This document shows positions 34,929-46,728 of a DNA stretch of 64,000 nucleotides, piece after piece. Below the pieces are notes generated by a model. That model ran no database searches, had not been told where the DNA came from, and saw nothing but the letters and a program-made list of their open reading frames with translations. This stretch comes from Toxorhynchites rutilus septentrionalis (taxonomy: Eukaryota > Arthropoda > Insecta > Diptera > Culicidae). Positions within the stretch are counted from its first letter, which is position 1, and every line of letters begins with the position of its first letter. The DNA lies in contig NC_073746.1 in the NCBI RefSeq assembly GCF_029784135.1, positions 292,044,089-292,108,088 of the forward strand. Direction: 5' to 3'. The translations under genes and the position numbers were made by a program.

Positions 34929-37530
34929 TGTTTAAAACGCATTTTTTAATGCATGGCTATTGTTCTAACTAGAGATGTTATAAATTGCAACAATGCAAAT
35001 AAATTATTATTGATGGATTCAAGCGCTGGATTGGTTTATTTTTTTCTCAAATTTTTGTCACTTTCTTTTTTTGCTTAAACATTGGTCTTAATGTTTTGTC
35101 CGACATTGTACGTGCTGTACGGAAAGGAATGTCTCGTATCAAATTGTCCCAAAAAACGAACCAAAGAACCATCCACCGAAAGAAACCTCAAATAAAATCA
35201 CTCATTCGCAGTTCCGACCGGGACCGGGTGCGAACGTTTGGTAGCGGCAGCAGGTCGTAACACAATTTTCTCTCGCCGTTGTTATTCTCGATCGCCAGTC
35301 GTTTGATTGTTTTACTGCTCCCGAGTACCTTGTGCTTTATGTTCCTTGCACCGTTTCCACATCCGTAAACACGGACACCAGTGATGGTCGCGGACGAAAA
35401 ATGCCGGCTATCTGTCCGCGTTTACGTTGGAAGGTACGCGTACACAGTCCAGCACTAGGTGTGTGCACAATTCCAAAATGGCACACTGAACCTATCCCTA
35501 CCTTCCTTTGCGCTTCTCCTTCGTGACGATGATGGCGATGATGATAATAAAAGCTGCAGCATTGGTTTGGCCCGTTATGTTCCGTGCAACTTACCCTGGA
35601 AAAGAGCAAACGAAAATATGGGGGAAAGGTAAATTATTCAGATTTTACAACGTGTATATGTGTGCATGAGTGGACCATAGGTACGGATACAAAAAAAAAA
35701 CTTGGCTTTTGATGAATGAACGAGTTGCTGTGGCTCGAGAGCGGAGCCACAGTGGAAGTAAAGATAACCCTTCTCCAGTATATTCAGAGAATCCGGATAG
35801 ATTCTCCGGCAATTTGGTATTCATTCAAAGTTAAGGGAGTTGGTGGCAACAGAGATAATGAATAAAAGCTCCCTCCTTTCTGAGTGAGCCGCAAAAACTT
35901 TTCCCACATTTTCTTTACCCTCACTTATTACACGGACGGAGTAATCGAATTTGAGATGAGATATGGTGCGGTGCTCTGCCAATTAAACTCTCAGTGGACA
36001 TGTGCAGCAAAAATATTAACCCTCGAGAAATTCCTAGGCGATTCTAGATTTAGACTAAGCGAGTTCGGTTCTCCTTTGATTCCGGCTCACCTGGGAGAGC
36101 CATATGCCATTGAAAGAACGAGCGCACTATGCTTTGACGTTGATAGACAGACACCGACCATTGGCTCAATATGCCATTCGGTCTACCGCTGATCTATTCA
36201 TGTCAATTAGCAGGGTTAAATCGGTATCCCGTCCAAGTGAGTAACAACAGCAACAGCCGGGGCCAATGCACACCGCACAGGTACCGCCGCCGCAGCCACA
36301 AGCGAGGATATCGCTAGGTAGAAAAGGCAAAAAAAGGTTATACCACACCGCTGGCAGCTACAGTGTGCCCCAAAACGAAATAGGGCGTGAGGAAATTTAT
36401 TATTAGATTCGGTTTCATCGATTTCTCGCACTGTATGCCCTTTTGATGGGGATCATACTCTCTTCGAAAGCGAGCTATTATAACGAAGCAAAAAGTTGGT
36501 TTCCGCGCAAATTTCGAGATTAATTGGGCGTTCGAAGCGGATCAATGGAGCGGACACTATCGCTATGTATGCAGAATAAAATAGACCTGACTGAATTTTT
36601 AATGCCAGATTCAATCAGAGGTAGTGGTGGTTCAAATTCACAACCGTTCGGTCCATCCTCAACCGGATATATAAATAAGAACCAGGTTCCGACGCTGTTA
36701 TCGAAACTGCGTAATGTCACCAAGACAGTATTGATAGCTTATTTATATGTTCACGGTCACCTTCAATATATTTAAGTTCCACAAGGAAATTGCAACTAAA
36801 TTGTTTTTTTAGGAGTTCCTAATGTGCAAGCACATATAAATTGCAAAATGGATGTGAACGATGCGTCCCGCATGAACTGTTTTCGTCGGTCTGCTATATC
36901 TGATCGTCCGAGCCAATTCTGTAATATTTTATTTTAAGGTCCAAGGTCAACTTTTGTTTATTTTTCAAATATAAAATTTTTGCAAACAGTAATGTAATAT
37001 GGTTCTAGTGGTCATTCCAAATCATAAAGCTCCAAATAAAAAACATCTTCAAATGATCAACTTTTGAGATATTCCTAATTTAGGGTTGAAAAAAAAATAC
37101 ATTACGAACATACGCCCTTTTGATAAATTATTTGCATTTCTCCACCAACATTCCATTTCTCCAATTTTTTTTTTCAAATTCTGAATTTATTCACAACTTT
37201 TTCTTTGACAGCAAGACGATTGGAGGAATCTTCCACATGATACCGTTCAGAAGGACTATCCGCTGAAGCTAGTTCAATAGTAATTTAATAGAGCTTTCAG
37301 AGATATCTCAGTGAGTAGTAGACTCTTGCTCTTTTGTTTTGATCATGGTTTTCATATCATCCGATCACTGGTATGCAAGACCTTACAGATGAATAATTTA
37401 ATCATTTCTGTATTGATAACACATAGTTTTCATGCCGAAATACATTTTTTCACGTTTACATTTCATTTTTTGACTTTTATTGCGCTACCCGCGATTTTTA
37501 TTATGCGTAAGTGCCAGACTTTTTCATTTT
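34929..37530. other. Unassigned DNA with two GC-richer stretches
   Basis: The stretches at 35190-35600 and 36080-36540 are richer in G+C and CpG than their surroundings. Their open frames (35332-35609 and 35884-36431) resemble no protein I know. They could be conserved regulatory DNA or untranslated exons, but I have only composition to go on. A block at about 37313-37480 recurs at 54886-55030 (shared CTCTTTTGTTTTGATCATG), so it belongs to a dispersed repeat. Confidence 0.25.
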
Positions 37531-37872
37531 AAATTTTTCAATTATTATTAGCTTTTGCTTTCTATGAATAAATCATATCCTCCTTTCTGGAAGCCTCAAT
37601 TCTGACTTCAAGTTTTAGCACTTCAAATATGGAGGAAAAAGAATGGTATATGGAAATGCTCAATAACAATAATATATTCCGGAACTAGTTTCAATTCAAA
37701 CATTTCTTTTTAAATTTCTCAATTATTGTTAGCTTTTGCTTTCTATGAATAAATCATATCCTCCTACCTGGAAGCCTCAATTCTGACTTAAAGATTTTGC
37801 ACTTCAAAGAAGGAGGAAAAAGAATGATATTTGGAAATGCTCAATAACAATAACATATTCCGGAACTAGTTT
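37531..37872. repeat. Direct duplication, two units of about 160 bp
   Basis: Units 37531-37690 and 37712-37872 share AATAAATCATATCCTCCT, GGAAGCCTCAATTCTGACTT and TTCCGGAACTAGTTT in the same order. Only a few substitutions separate them, and the period is about 181 bp. Neither unit encodes a protein. Confidence 0.9.
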
Positions 37873-38278
37873 GTCACAGTAGGGCAACATTTTCGACCAC
37901 AATTCGTACAAAACAATGAAAAACGAGTCGGAACATGCTCTACAGCATCCGTATCCATAGAAAGCGTGAGAAAAAAGCAAAAAACTCAAAACATAAAACA
38001 ACAACAAAAAACAAGAAAGCAATATCAAATCAGATCGCAAGAAGCTCGGAAATTTGAACAATAGGATGAAAACTAACTATCTCTCTCCACGTATTTAATT
38101 TAAAGAGTGCATTGGACTTAATAAATAGAACGATGTTTTTTTTTCAAAAAAGACTGGTCATTCTCAAAGACAAAACCGGAGCGAATTCCAAATAAACTCT
38201 CAGCTTTAACACAAACTGGAAATTGAAGAGAAAGAAAGAAAGAAAGAGAATAAGAGAATAAGAGAGAGAGAGACAGAC

Positions 38279-38310
<32 letters not shown>

Positions 38311-39458
38311 GAATTATAGAAGTTTGCCTCTTGCCTTGAAAAAGGCCAATTTTGAAATTTCTACCTAAACTGAAAATGTGAATGCATATCGAATTTTCAA
38401 CGGTACTAGGAAGACTACATTTATCTGCAGGTGTAGTGATAACCAGTGAGTAGACGACATGAACGTTCCAGTATTGTGACTCTCTCACCACTCAATAAAT
38501 GTTTTCTATAACTGATGCGTTCACACTCTGATGGGAGTTAACATAAAAAAATGTGTATCGTGTACCGTCATGCGAAGATGCTTTCAATGTCTATAAGATA
38601 AGGGGATATCTTTGACTATTTAGTTTTCATGTGAATTTTAACGGAAACATTTTTTTTTAATTTAACATATTGGAAATTGAATCCATTGTGGTCTATTACG
38701 TTCTTCCTCGCAATTCAATGTAATATAAAAGTCTGGAAGTTCTCGAATTCCTCATGTATGTCATGGCGTCCATATTCATCAATATATCGTGAATTGCCAA
38801 AGGACCAATAGACCAAAACAGAAGAAAAGATTTTACATAGTCATAGCGTTAATTCTTCTATTTAGTTAAAAACGTTAATTCTTCTATTAAAAACGAATCA
38901 TATTTTGAGAAAAATAACCTAATATTGTCATAAATTGTGAAATCAACTCACGCTTTTCGTGAATGTCACATACACATCTACGTTGGATATATGTGTAAAT
39001 ATTTGAAATATATCCACTGGCATGGCAGTTATAATAAATAAAGTAAAGCAAAGTGCCAAAAGTGTTTCCAAGAAGATTTGTCGTAAACTGCAAGAACATG
39101 GATTATAGAGTAAGTTCACATCAATTCACGTTCATAGATAAAAAAATTGCCTTCGTAATTAGAAAATATATCAGTAACAGGAACATATAGCTGATTTTTT
39201 AATTTTATTTGATATGAGAATTTCATCCTTCAATCATATAAAAAGCAAGTCTTTGGTCTCGACACCTCAAAACCATAAACAAAAAATTCGAAATTTGTGT
39301 CTACAAGTGGATATTTCGAACACAGTTTCCTTGTTTTTAGTTTATTCAAATGCCTTTCATTTTGGTGTTAAAAGTTTGAAATTCGATCAAACGGTTGGGA
39401 AGATACAAATTTTGACAAATGTGTTTGATTTTCGAAATCAGCACGAAAATGGGAACAG
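37873..39458. other. AT-rich DNA with a GA microsatellite
   Basis: A GA-rich simple repeat lies at 38225-38311 (see the separate entry). No other element or coding region is supported. Confidence 0.3.
38225..38311. repeat. GA/GAAA microsatellite
   Basis: An imperfect purine run that begins with GAAA repeats and ends in about fifteen GA dinucleotides. Confidence 0.95.
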
Positions 39459-39858
39459 CCATTCCATGCCAAACCGATATAGTGGTCCTCGAATTTTCTT
39501 CAATATTGATAATTTTGTTCTTTATTGCAAAACATTAGACCCGTATTTTTTTTTTTATTCGGGTGCCCATTTCCATTTTAGGGTGGTCCTAAAAATCATT
39601 TTTTTCACTTTTTTCCAAAAATTACTCTTTTCAAAAATTCATAACTTTTGGACTACTGAACCGATTTAGATGATCGATATATCTAATTGAAGCCATATAT
39701 CTAATTGAAGCCAATAATAATTTTCATAAAAAAATATTGAACTTGAAATAAAAATGATTTTATTTTCGTAATTGTTGGTTGTAGTCGTTTTTTATCGTTT
39801 TCATGGCTTTGAACTGGAGGGCGCTATATTTTTTTCTTGAAAGCTGAAGATTTTTTAC
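39459..39858 (-). repeat. Family A palindromic repeat, copy 2 (one arm, inverted)
   Basis: It begins with CCATTCCATGCCAAACCGAT, the complement of the family A terminus, and runs through the shared blocks GAACCGATTTAGATGATCG and GGAGGGCGCTATAT. It represents one arm of the element in the opposite orientation to copies 1 and 3. Confidence 0.65.
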
Positions 39859-39888
39859 TAGAGATGAAACGAATAGGCGGTATCTATC

Positions 39889-39951
39889 CGGTATCCGGTC
39901 TATCCGGCCGGATATCGGATAGTGACTCACTATCCGGCCGGATATCGGATA
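39889..39951. repeat. CCGG-rich palindromic patch
   Basis: TATCCGGCCGGATATCGGAT occurs twice (from 39901 and 39931). Between them, CGGATAGTGA-C-TCACTATCCG (39916-39936) is a perfect palindrome with a one-base centre. A related patch lies at 10178-10250. Confidence 0.8.
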
Positions 39952-40231
39952 TTTGAGAAAAAAAATCTCATTAACATTAGATAAGTTATAACACAATACC
40001 ATATAAACAACATTCACACGTGATTCAACATGAAGTGTGATTACTAACATGTCAAAATTGTTATTAAAATTGAATTCATCATCTGTAATATGCTGTTTTT
40101 GGATTGGTATCAACTCATAACATCAACGTTTTATTCAGCTTCATCGCTTTCGTTTCGTCTGAAAGGTGTTGAAGACGGCAATGAGCTGTTGTCCTCAGAA
40201 GATTCATCTCAAGATATTTTTGTATGATGAT

Positions 40232-43114
40232 TTTTTTTTTTATTAAATTCGTTTATTTTTACAGGCTCAGTTACATAAGCTTAAAGGAGCCGAATTCTTA
40301 ATTATATTTTAATTACTATACATAAACATTTTCTAAATCTAAGGTAAGTAAGGTAGAAAACCGATTACTCGCGGTCTACTCGAGTTTAGAAGGGTGACAT
40401 ATTTGTTCAGGAAAAGGATGGGATATAAGGAAATTGTTACAATAATAATAATCTCACACACTCAATTCTTAAATCTATTCGTATAATCTATTGTGTATTT
40501 ACATTTCAACTTATTCTACTGTTTGTAGCAAGGGGACCAATTGCACGCAAAGGATATAAGGATAATCACACACGAACATCGATAGCTTTAAGGAAAATAT
40601 AGATTTGGGACATGTAATCAAGGTCTAACCGAGCCAACACATCTCTCACCGGTACATTGGGCTGTCTTCCTCTAGCCCTAATGAAGTTTTCTAAATTCGA
40701 TCTGGCGACAAGATACAACTCGCACGACCAAACAACGTGCTCGTGGTAACCTTGGCCACAAACACAAAGATTCTTGTCGGCAAGATTAATACGAAAGAGT
40801 AGCGCGTCTAACGAACAGTGGTTGGACATGAGTCGGGAGAAGGTGCGAATAAAGTCTCGACTCAAGTCCAGACTTTTGAACCATGGTTTGAAGCTAACCT
40901 TAGGGATAATTGAGTGGAGCCACCGGCCCAATTCATCTTCGTTCCATTTGCGTTGCCAATTAGCGATGGTATTTTTACGGACTAAAGAATAAAATTAATT
41001 GAAGGCGATTTGACGCTGATAAATATCGCCTTCAATCGCACCTACCTTTGCTAATGAGTCAGCCCTCTCATTACCCGGAATTGAGCAATGAGAAGGGACC
41101 CAGACAAAGGTAATGACATAACAGCGTCTGGATAAAGCACTCAAAACTTCTCGTATTCTCTCAAGGAAATACGGCGAGTGCTTTTCCGGCCTCACTGAAC
41201 GGATAGCTTCGACAGAGCTAAGACTATCCGTTACAATGTAATAGTGTTCAACAGGTCGTGAGGCGACGCTGTCCAGCGCCCAGTGTATTGCTGCCAATTT
41301 AGCAATATACACTGAGCAAGGATACTGAAGACTGTGTGAGGTGCTAAAAAATACGTTGAACACTCCAAATCCTGTGGACTCATTCATAGAGCACCCATCA
41401 GTAAAGTACATATTATCGCAATTGATACGCCCATACTTTGCATTAAAGATCGTAGGAACGATCCCCGATAGAAGATAATCTGGAATTTCATGGATTTTCT
41501 CCTTCATGAACAGATCAAAATGTACAGAGGAATTGATGTAGTCAGGAAAACAAACACGGTTGGGTATATACGAAGAAGGAACAACCTGCATGGAGATGAA
41601 TTCATGATATGAACTCATGAATCCAGAGTGAAAATTTAGCTCAATCAGTTGCTCAAAATGTCCGATCACCAATGGGTTCATAACCTTACACCGGATGAGG
41701 AACCGAAGAGATAATAAATTGAAGCGATCTTTTAGTGGGAGTAGGCCTGCCAAAACCTCGACACTCATGGTATGCGTTGAGGACATACATCCCAACGCAA
41801 TACGGAGACAAAGATACTGAATTCGCTCGAGTTTAATGAGGTGTGTTTTGGCAGCTGATTGAAAACAGAAACTGCCATACTCCATCACTGAGAGAATAGT
41901 TGTTCGATACAACATTATAAGATCTTCGGGATGGGCTCCCCACCAGGTGCCGGTAATTGTACGGAGAAAGTTTATTCTTTGTAGGTATTTTTTACTCAGA
42001 TACCTAATATGGGCCCCCCAAGTACATTTGGAGTCGAACCAGACCCCAAGATACTTGAATGACATAGCATGAGTGATCTGTTTACCCAAAAGTTGAAGCT
42101 TTGGTTTTGCTGGTCTATGCTTTCTAGAAAAAACCACCATCTCTGTTTTCTCCGTGGAGAATTCGATCCCTAGCCCAATGGCCCAGGTTGAAAAAATGTT
42201 CAAAGTATCTTGTAATTGTCCTTGCAGGTCGGATTCGTTTGATCCTACGACAGACACCACTCCATCATCTGCAAGTTGTCTTAGGCTGCAATTTTGTGTA
42301 AGGCAATTGTCGATGTCGCTTACATGAGGTTGTACAAAAGGGGGCTTAAACATGAGCCCTGGGGGAGTCCCATGTAGGAGACCCGGCTTACTGCCGAATC
42401 TCCATGAGAAAAGTTCAAATGTTTCTCACAAAGTAAGTTATATAACATATTATTCAATAGAGGCGGCAGTCCCCGAGAGTGTAATTTGTCTGACAAAACC
42501 TCTATTGAAACAGAATCAAAGGCCCCCTTTATGTCAAAGAATACTGAAGCCATTTTTTTTTTCGGTGTAAGCCATTTGAATTTCTGAAGAAAGCAACGCA
42601 AGACAATCATTCGTCCCCTTGCCCCTGCGGAACCCATATTGTGTATCTGAGAGTAGGCCATTCATTTGAACCCATCGATCAAGGCGAAACAAGATCATTT
42701 TCTCCAACAATTTCCGTATACAAGACAGCATTGCTATTGGGCGGTACGAATTGAAGTCGGACGCGGGCTTTCCGGGTTTTTGAATAGCTATAACTCGTAC
42801 TTGTCTCCAATCATCTGGAACAATATTATGCTCCAGAAACCGATTGAATAAATTCAACAAGCGATGTTTCGCAACATCAGGGAGGTTTTTCAACAAGTTG
42901 AACTTAATTTATTCGATCCCGGAGCAGAATTGTTACATGAAAGGAGAGCAAGAAAGAATTCTACCATCGAAAACTCAGAATCAAGATCGCACCTATCTTG
43001 TGGTATATCTCGAACAATTTTTTGCACGGGAGCGGAATCGGGACAAACCTTCCGTGCAAAATTAAAAATCCATCGATGTGAATATTCTTCGCTTTCATTC
43101 GTTGAAGAGCGATG
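40232..43114 (-). mobile_element. 5'-truncated I-group non-LTR retrotransposon with RNase H
   Basis: The element lies on the minus strand, with its poly(A) end at 40232 and its truncated 5' end at 43114. An 11-bp target-site duplication, TGTATGATGAT, flanks it (40221-40231 and 43115-43125). It carries the reverse transcriptase, an RNase H domain and a C-terminal segment, but no endonuclease or first ORF. The 3' untranslated tail (40232-40565) is the sequence duplicated as a short insertion at 9807-9970. RNase H places it in the I/LOA/Loner group of LINEs; I cannot name the family safely. Confidence 0.92.
40566..43114 (-). pseudogene. LINE ORF2 remnant: reverse transcriptase, RNase H, C-terminal domain
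   Basis: In order on the minus strand: a linker including FSMVEFFLALLS; RT fingers with SYRPIAML and TQYGFRRGKGTND (about 42630-42780); GLPQGSCLSPLLYN (about 42330-42375); the catalytic LADDG (about 42268); and RNase H with FTDGC, VTDSLSS and GNERAD. After these comes a Cys/His-rich tail, CVCGQGYHEHVVWSC. Breaks are a frameshift at the T run near 42547-42555, another near 42326-42340, one near 42897, and a single in-frame TAA at 40995-40997 between RNase H and the tail. The RNase H Glu is Lys (codon 41298-41300, AKLAAI). The protein is inactive. Confidence 0.9.
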
Positions 43115-43359
43115 TGTATGATGATGTTGATTTTTAATATTTTTTTTGTCTGTCTGTTTACGTTTAGAGAACTCCTAAATAGTCTGACCTGAACCTCGGG
43201 TCTAAAAAGGTTGCAATCAGATAATTTTGATCTTCTTCTAAGTATTTTAAATTACCTCTCCAGTGTTTAAAGATGTTCTCATACGAAGTAAGTTCGGTGT
43301 TCTTTGTGTTTGTTGTTGAGTCTTCAACACTGAGATATTTTTGAGAAATATTTTTTTAA

Positions 43360-44254
43360 AGTTAACCGATGGTTCGAAAAAACAATTTTCCCTCCTTTTT
43401 ACCACTACAAAAATTCATAACTTTTGAGTTATTGGACCGATTAATATGATCGACATATTAAATTGAAGCTTATGAGTTAATATTCTTTGAAAAAATATTA
43501 CTTTTGCAAAAACTTTGGATTTTCGTTTTCTTAATTATTGATTGAGTTATTTTTTATAGTTTTCTAGGTTAAAGATAGGGAGCGCTATATTTTTATGGAA
43601 AGTTTTTTTCAAATTTTTAACATAACTTATCTTGATATAAGAGATGCCATTTTTTTCGTTTTTGAGTTATTATTTTGCAAATTTAATATGTTTTAAGTCT
43701 TCGTTCAAAATTCCTATGTGACTAGATTAAACTTATGCGACTAGAATCCAATCTTCCCGCAAATGTGGTATTTTAAAAGGGGAAAATCATTTTTCGGACC
43801 AGCGGTTAACTTTGAAAAATCATATCTAAAAAACTAAAAAACATAGCATCTCTGATATCGAGATATGTTATGTAAAAAATTATTTTCAGGTTTTAAGAAA
43901 AAATATATTATTATAGCGCCCTTTAGTCCAAAGCCATGAAAACAATAAAAAACGACTTCGGACAATAATTACGAAAAAAAAATCCATTTAATTTGCAAGT
44001 TCAATATTTTTGATAAAAGGCTAGCTGGCAGGCTTTAATTTGATATATCGATCATCTGAATCGGTAAAGTAGTTCGAAAGTCTGAAAAAATTAAAAAAGT
44101 CTTTTTTGGGAAAAAATTGATTTCTCGGACCACCCTTAAATGAACATGGGCACCCTAATAAAAAAATACAGCTCTAATGTTTTGCGATAAAGAACAAAAA
44201 TTACCACTTTTGACAAAAATCTGAGAACCCCTATATCGGTTTGGCATGGAATGG
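43360..44254 (+). repeat. Family A palindromic repeat, copy 3 (both arms)
   Basis: The left part (about 43360-43690) is the inverted counterpart of the right part (about 43780-44250). For example, CGATGGTTCGAAAAAAC is the complement of the GTTTTTTCGAACCAxCG-type block, and the GATATAAGAGATGCC block pairs with GGCATCTCTGATATCG-type sequence on the other side. The centre holds AAGTCTTCGTTCAAAATTCC. The right end is TATATCGGTTTGGCATGG. The outermost left end is missing. No coding sequence. Confidence 0.65.
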
Positions 44255-46728
44255 TTGTATATATAGGGCTGTAATCCGGGGGCTATCCAGAAATTTGAAG
44301 ACGTATTTAGTTTTCTCTTTTAATTTCTTACATACAGTGCTGGCAAAAATAAATCACTTTCAAAATTGTTTACATTTTATCAATTATACATTTTATTATG
44401 AGATCTATCCAGAAAGTAGTTGAGGTTTTTGACTAACGTGGCAGTGGCATCTTTGTGCCAAGATATTCCTACGTTTAGTTCACATCAAGCTTTTTAGCGG
44501 GATACCCGTATCTTTCCTATTTTCCTCACTGTGACTTCTTAAAGTGTTCTTTGCAATAGAAAATTCCGCTAATTATGAATTGCATTCAGGATCTGGCCTC
44601 GCCCACTAGTTCAAAACGTCTACTGCTTTCTGGACAGCCCTCGAAATAAATTTAATAATTGCAAAAATGTAATTAAAAGAATGTATACAATTTTAAAAGT
44701 ATTTTATTGAAATCAAAATGAAAATACAGTGCAGCATTCTGTCTCGTTTTTTGATTGTCGAAATTCATGATACCAATGGTGCTCAGTATCTCTGCATACA
44801 TATCTATATGATTCGCTTTTTCCATTATCGTATATCTACAAATTGGTAGCATTGCTGCGAGATTTACATTACCGGAAGAATGTCAGATGTATACAAACTT
44901 CCAAGGTAAGCAAAGTTTTCGCTAAAAAAATATAAACATGAGAATTAGGCGAGTTCCATATGACATTTAGTTTCTCCCTGTGCGATGTAGTCATTTAGAT
45001 GAAGCAAGATAATATTCCAATTTCTGCCGGAGAATGCTTTTTGTTCTCCCCTTAGAAAGCATATAAGTTTTCTTTTGTTGCCTTGGTCCATTCCCTCAAG
45101 CCGCTCTCGTGCCACTTCCATTCGTTACAATAATACCAGCGGTATGTGACGGAAGCGACTTTACTCCACACTTCGTCCTCACTTCTATGCGATACCGCTC
45201 TGTGGACAGATAGCTAAAACTTCCTCCGACGTGTACTCTCTTTGTTCGTGCGAACAACGACGGTGCACCACCACCACCCAAAAATATAACGATTGCCAGA
45301 GATCCATCTGCATAAGTAATGCATCCTGAAGTGCAGTCGCTTTGCTACATCTCTTTTTTCGGTACTCAAGAGACTTCGTAGTCGTAAGTGCAATGATGGA
45401 CGGATCTATTATTAATTGCCTATACCGTTGGAGGGAGGACGACAAATGAAATATGGTTTCTTCTTCTTCTTTTTTTGGCTTTAAGAGGCTTTAAACTTTT
45501 CAGTTCATTCGTCTCCAAAGCGGATATTGTATCCACTTTGTGTTTTAGCCTTCTACATGTTCTCATGTCCTACTACTTATTCTGTGCATTAGGTAACGTT
45601 AATCGATTTAATTGCGAGGGTGGTACTGAAAATCGAAGATTTTATTAAGTCTTACGGTACCAACCTTTTCAGTAAATACACTGCCAAGTCATCGAATATT
45701 TTTATCCTCAAAACTCGGAACTGACCGAACACATTAGTCACCAACTACCAACCCAAGCACGGATAAATAAAACAAACACAAAAAAAACACCATCACTGAA
45801 CTGTGGTGGCACTCATCGATCAGAAATATACACGACGTAAGTGACGGACGAATAACCGCGCCCCTCTCCGGTCACATTCTACACGCTGTCGTCATTAATT
45901 CACACCTAACGATAATGTTAACTTAGCTGCAGCACGAACCCTGGGCTACTGATGACCATTTACGGTCAGCTGATTTGGGCGGCCGGTTGAGTGGGGATCT
46001 GTGCACCCAAAATGCCCGACATCTGTCTGTGCGTCAACGAATGACCGCACACTTAGGATGGCGCCGATTACAGGTTCTGTTTTGGGGCATGAAACGGCAC
46101 CAACGAATCGATGCGAACTCTGTCCTTTTAAATCATGGTGACAAGTGCGGGTTAGTGCGGACCCTTCCGCCACGTAAGTGTTAGAGGGCGGCGGGGGTTG
46201 GTATATCCAAATAGCTGCCGAGCGCGTTTGATAAGGCGATGAAAATGTTACGCGCTGCCAAGGTGTGTAAAGAATGCCTGTTGTTGCTACACCCACGGAA
46301 CTGGACCAGTAATGATTGGCCCAAGTTTCTATCGGGTTGGAAACAGAAATGTGGGGGTTATTTGGATTAAAATTAATGTTTCGTGATGGCCTCCACTAGG
46401 AAGCAACAACATTTGCCATTCGTCATTCAGGTTATGGAAGTGTGCGTCGGAATTCGATGTGGGTGTAATGATGGGAGTTCTTTTTGATCAGTTGTTCAAT
46501 GTTATTCAATTTATCTTGTACTACGTTTTATAACTAGAAGCTGTCATAGGAAAAAGAAGGAGACAGCCTTCGGAATACTAACGGGAGGCAGTAATTTTTT
46601 ATTGATAAACAATACCAAATACTTTAAAAAAAACTGCTGTATTTCAGAAATGTGAAAAATGGGTGGATTATAACTATGATATAACCGCAAGGATGACGTA
46701 GGACTACCGTTGTCTTCGTAAGCATTCC
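44255..46728. other. Unassigned DNA with GC-richer parts
   Basis: About 45040-45460 and 45830-46300 are richer in G+C than their neighbours. The open frame on the minus strand at 45946-46296 (116 codons) is the longest there but resembles no protein I know. No terminal repeats or RT motifs were found. Confidence 0.25.

Noticed and set aside
45946..46296. Host gene of 116 codons on the minus strand
   Set aside because: No recognised domain, proline-rich stretches typical of chance frames in GC-richer DNA, and an overlapping frame on the other strand.
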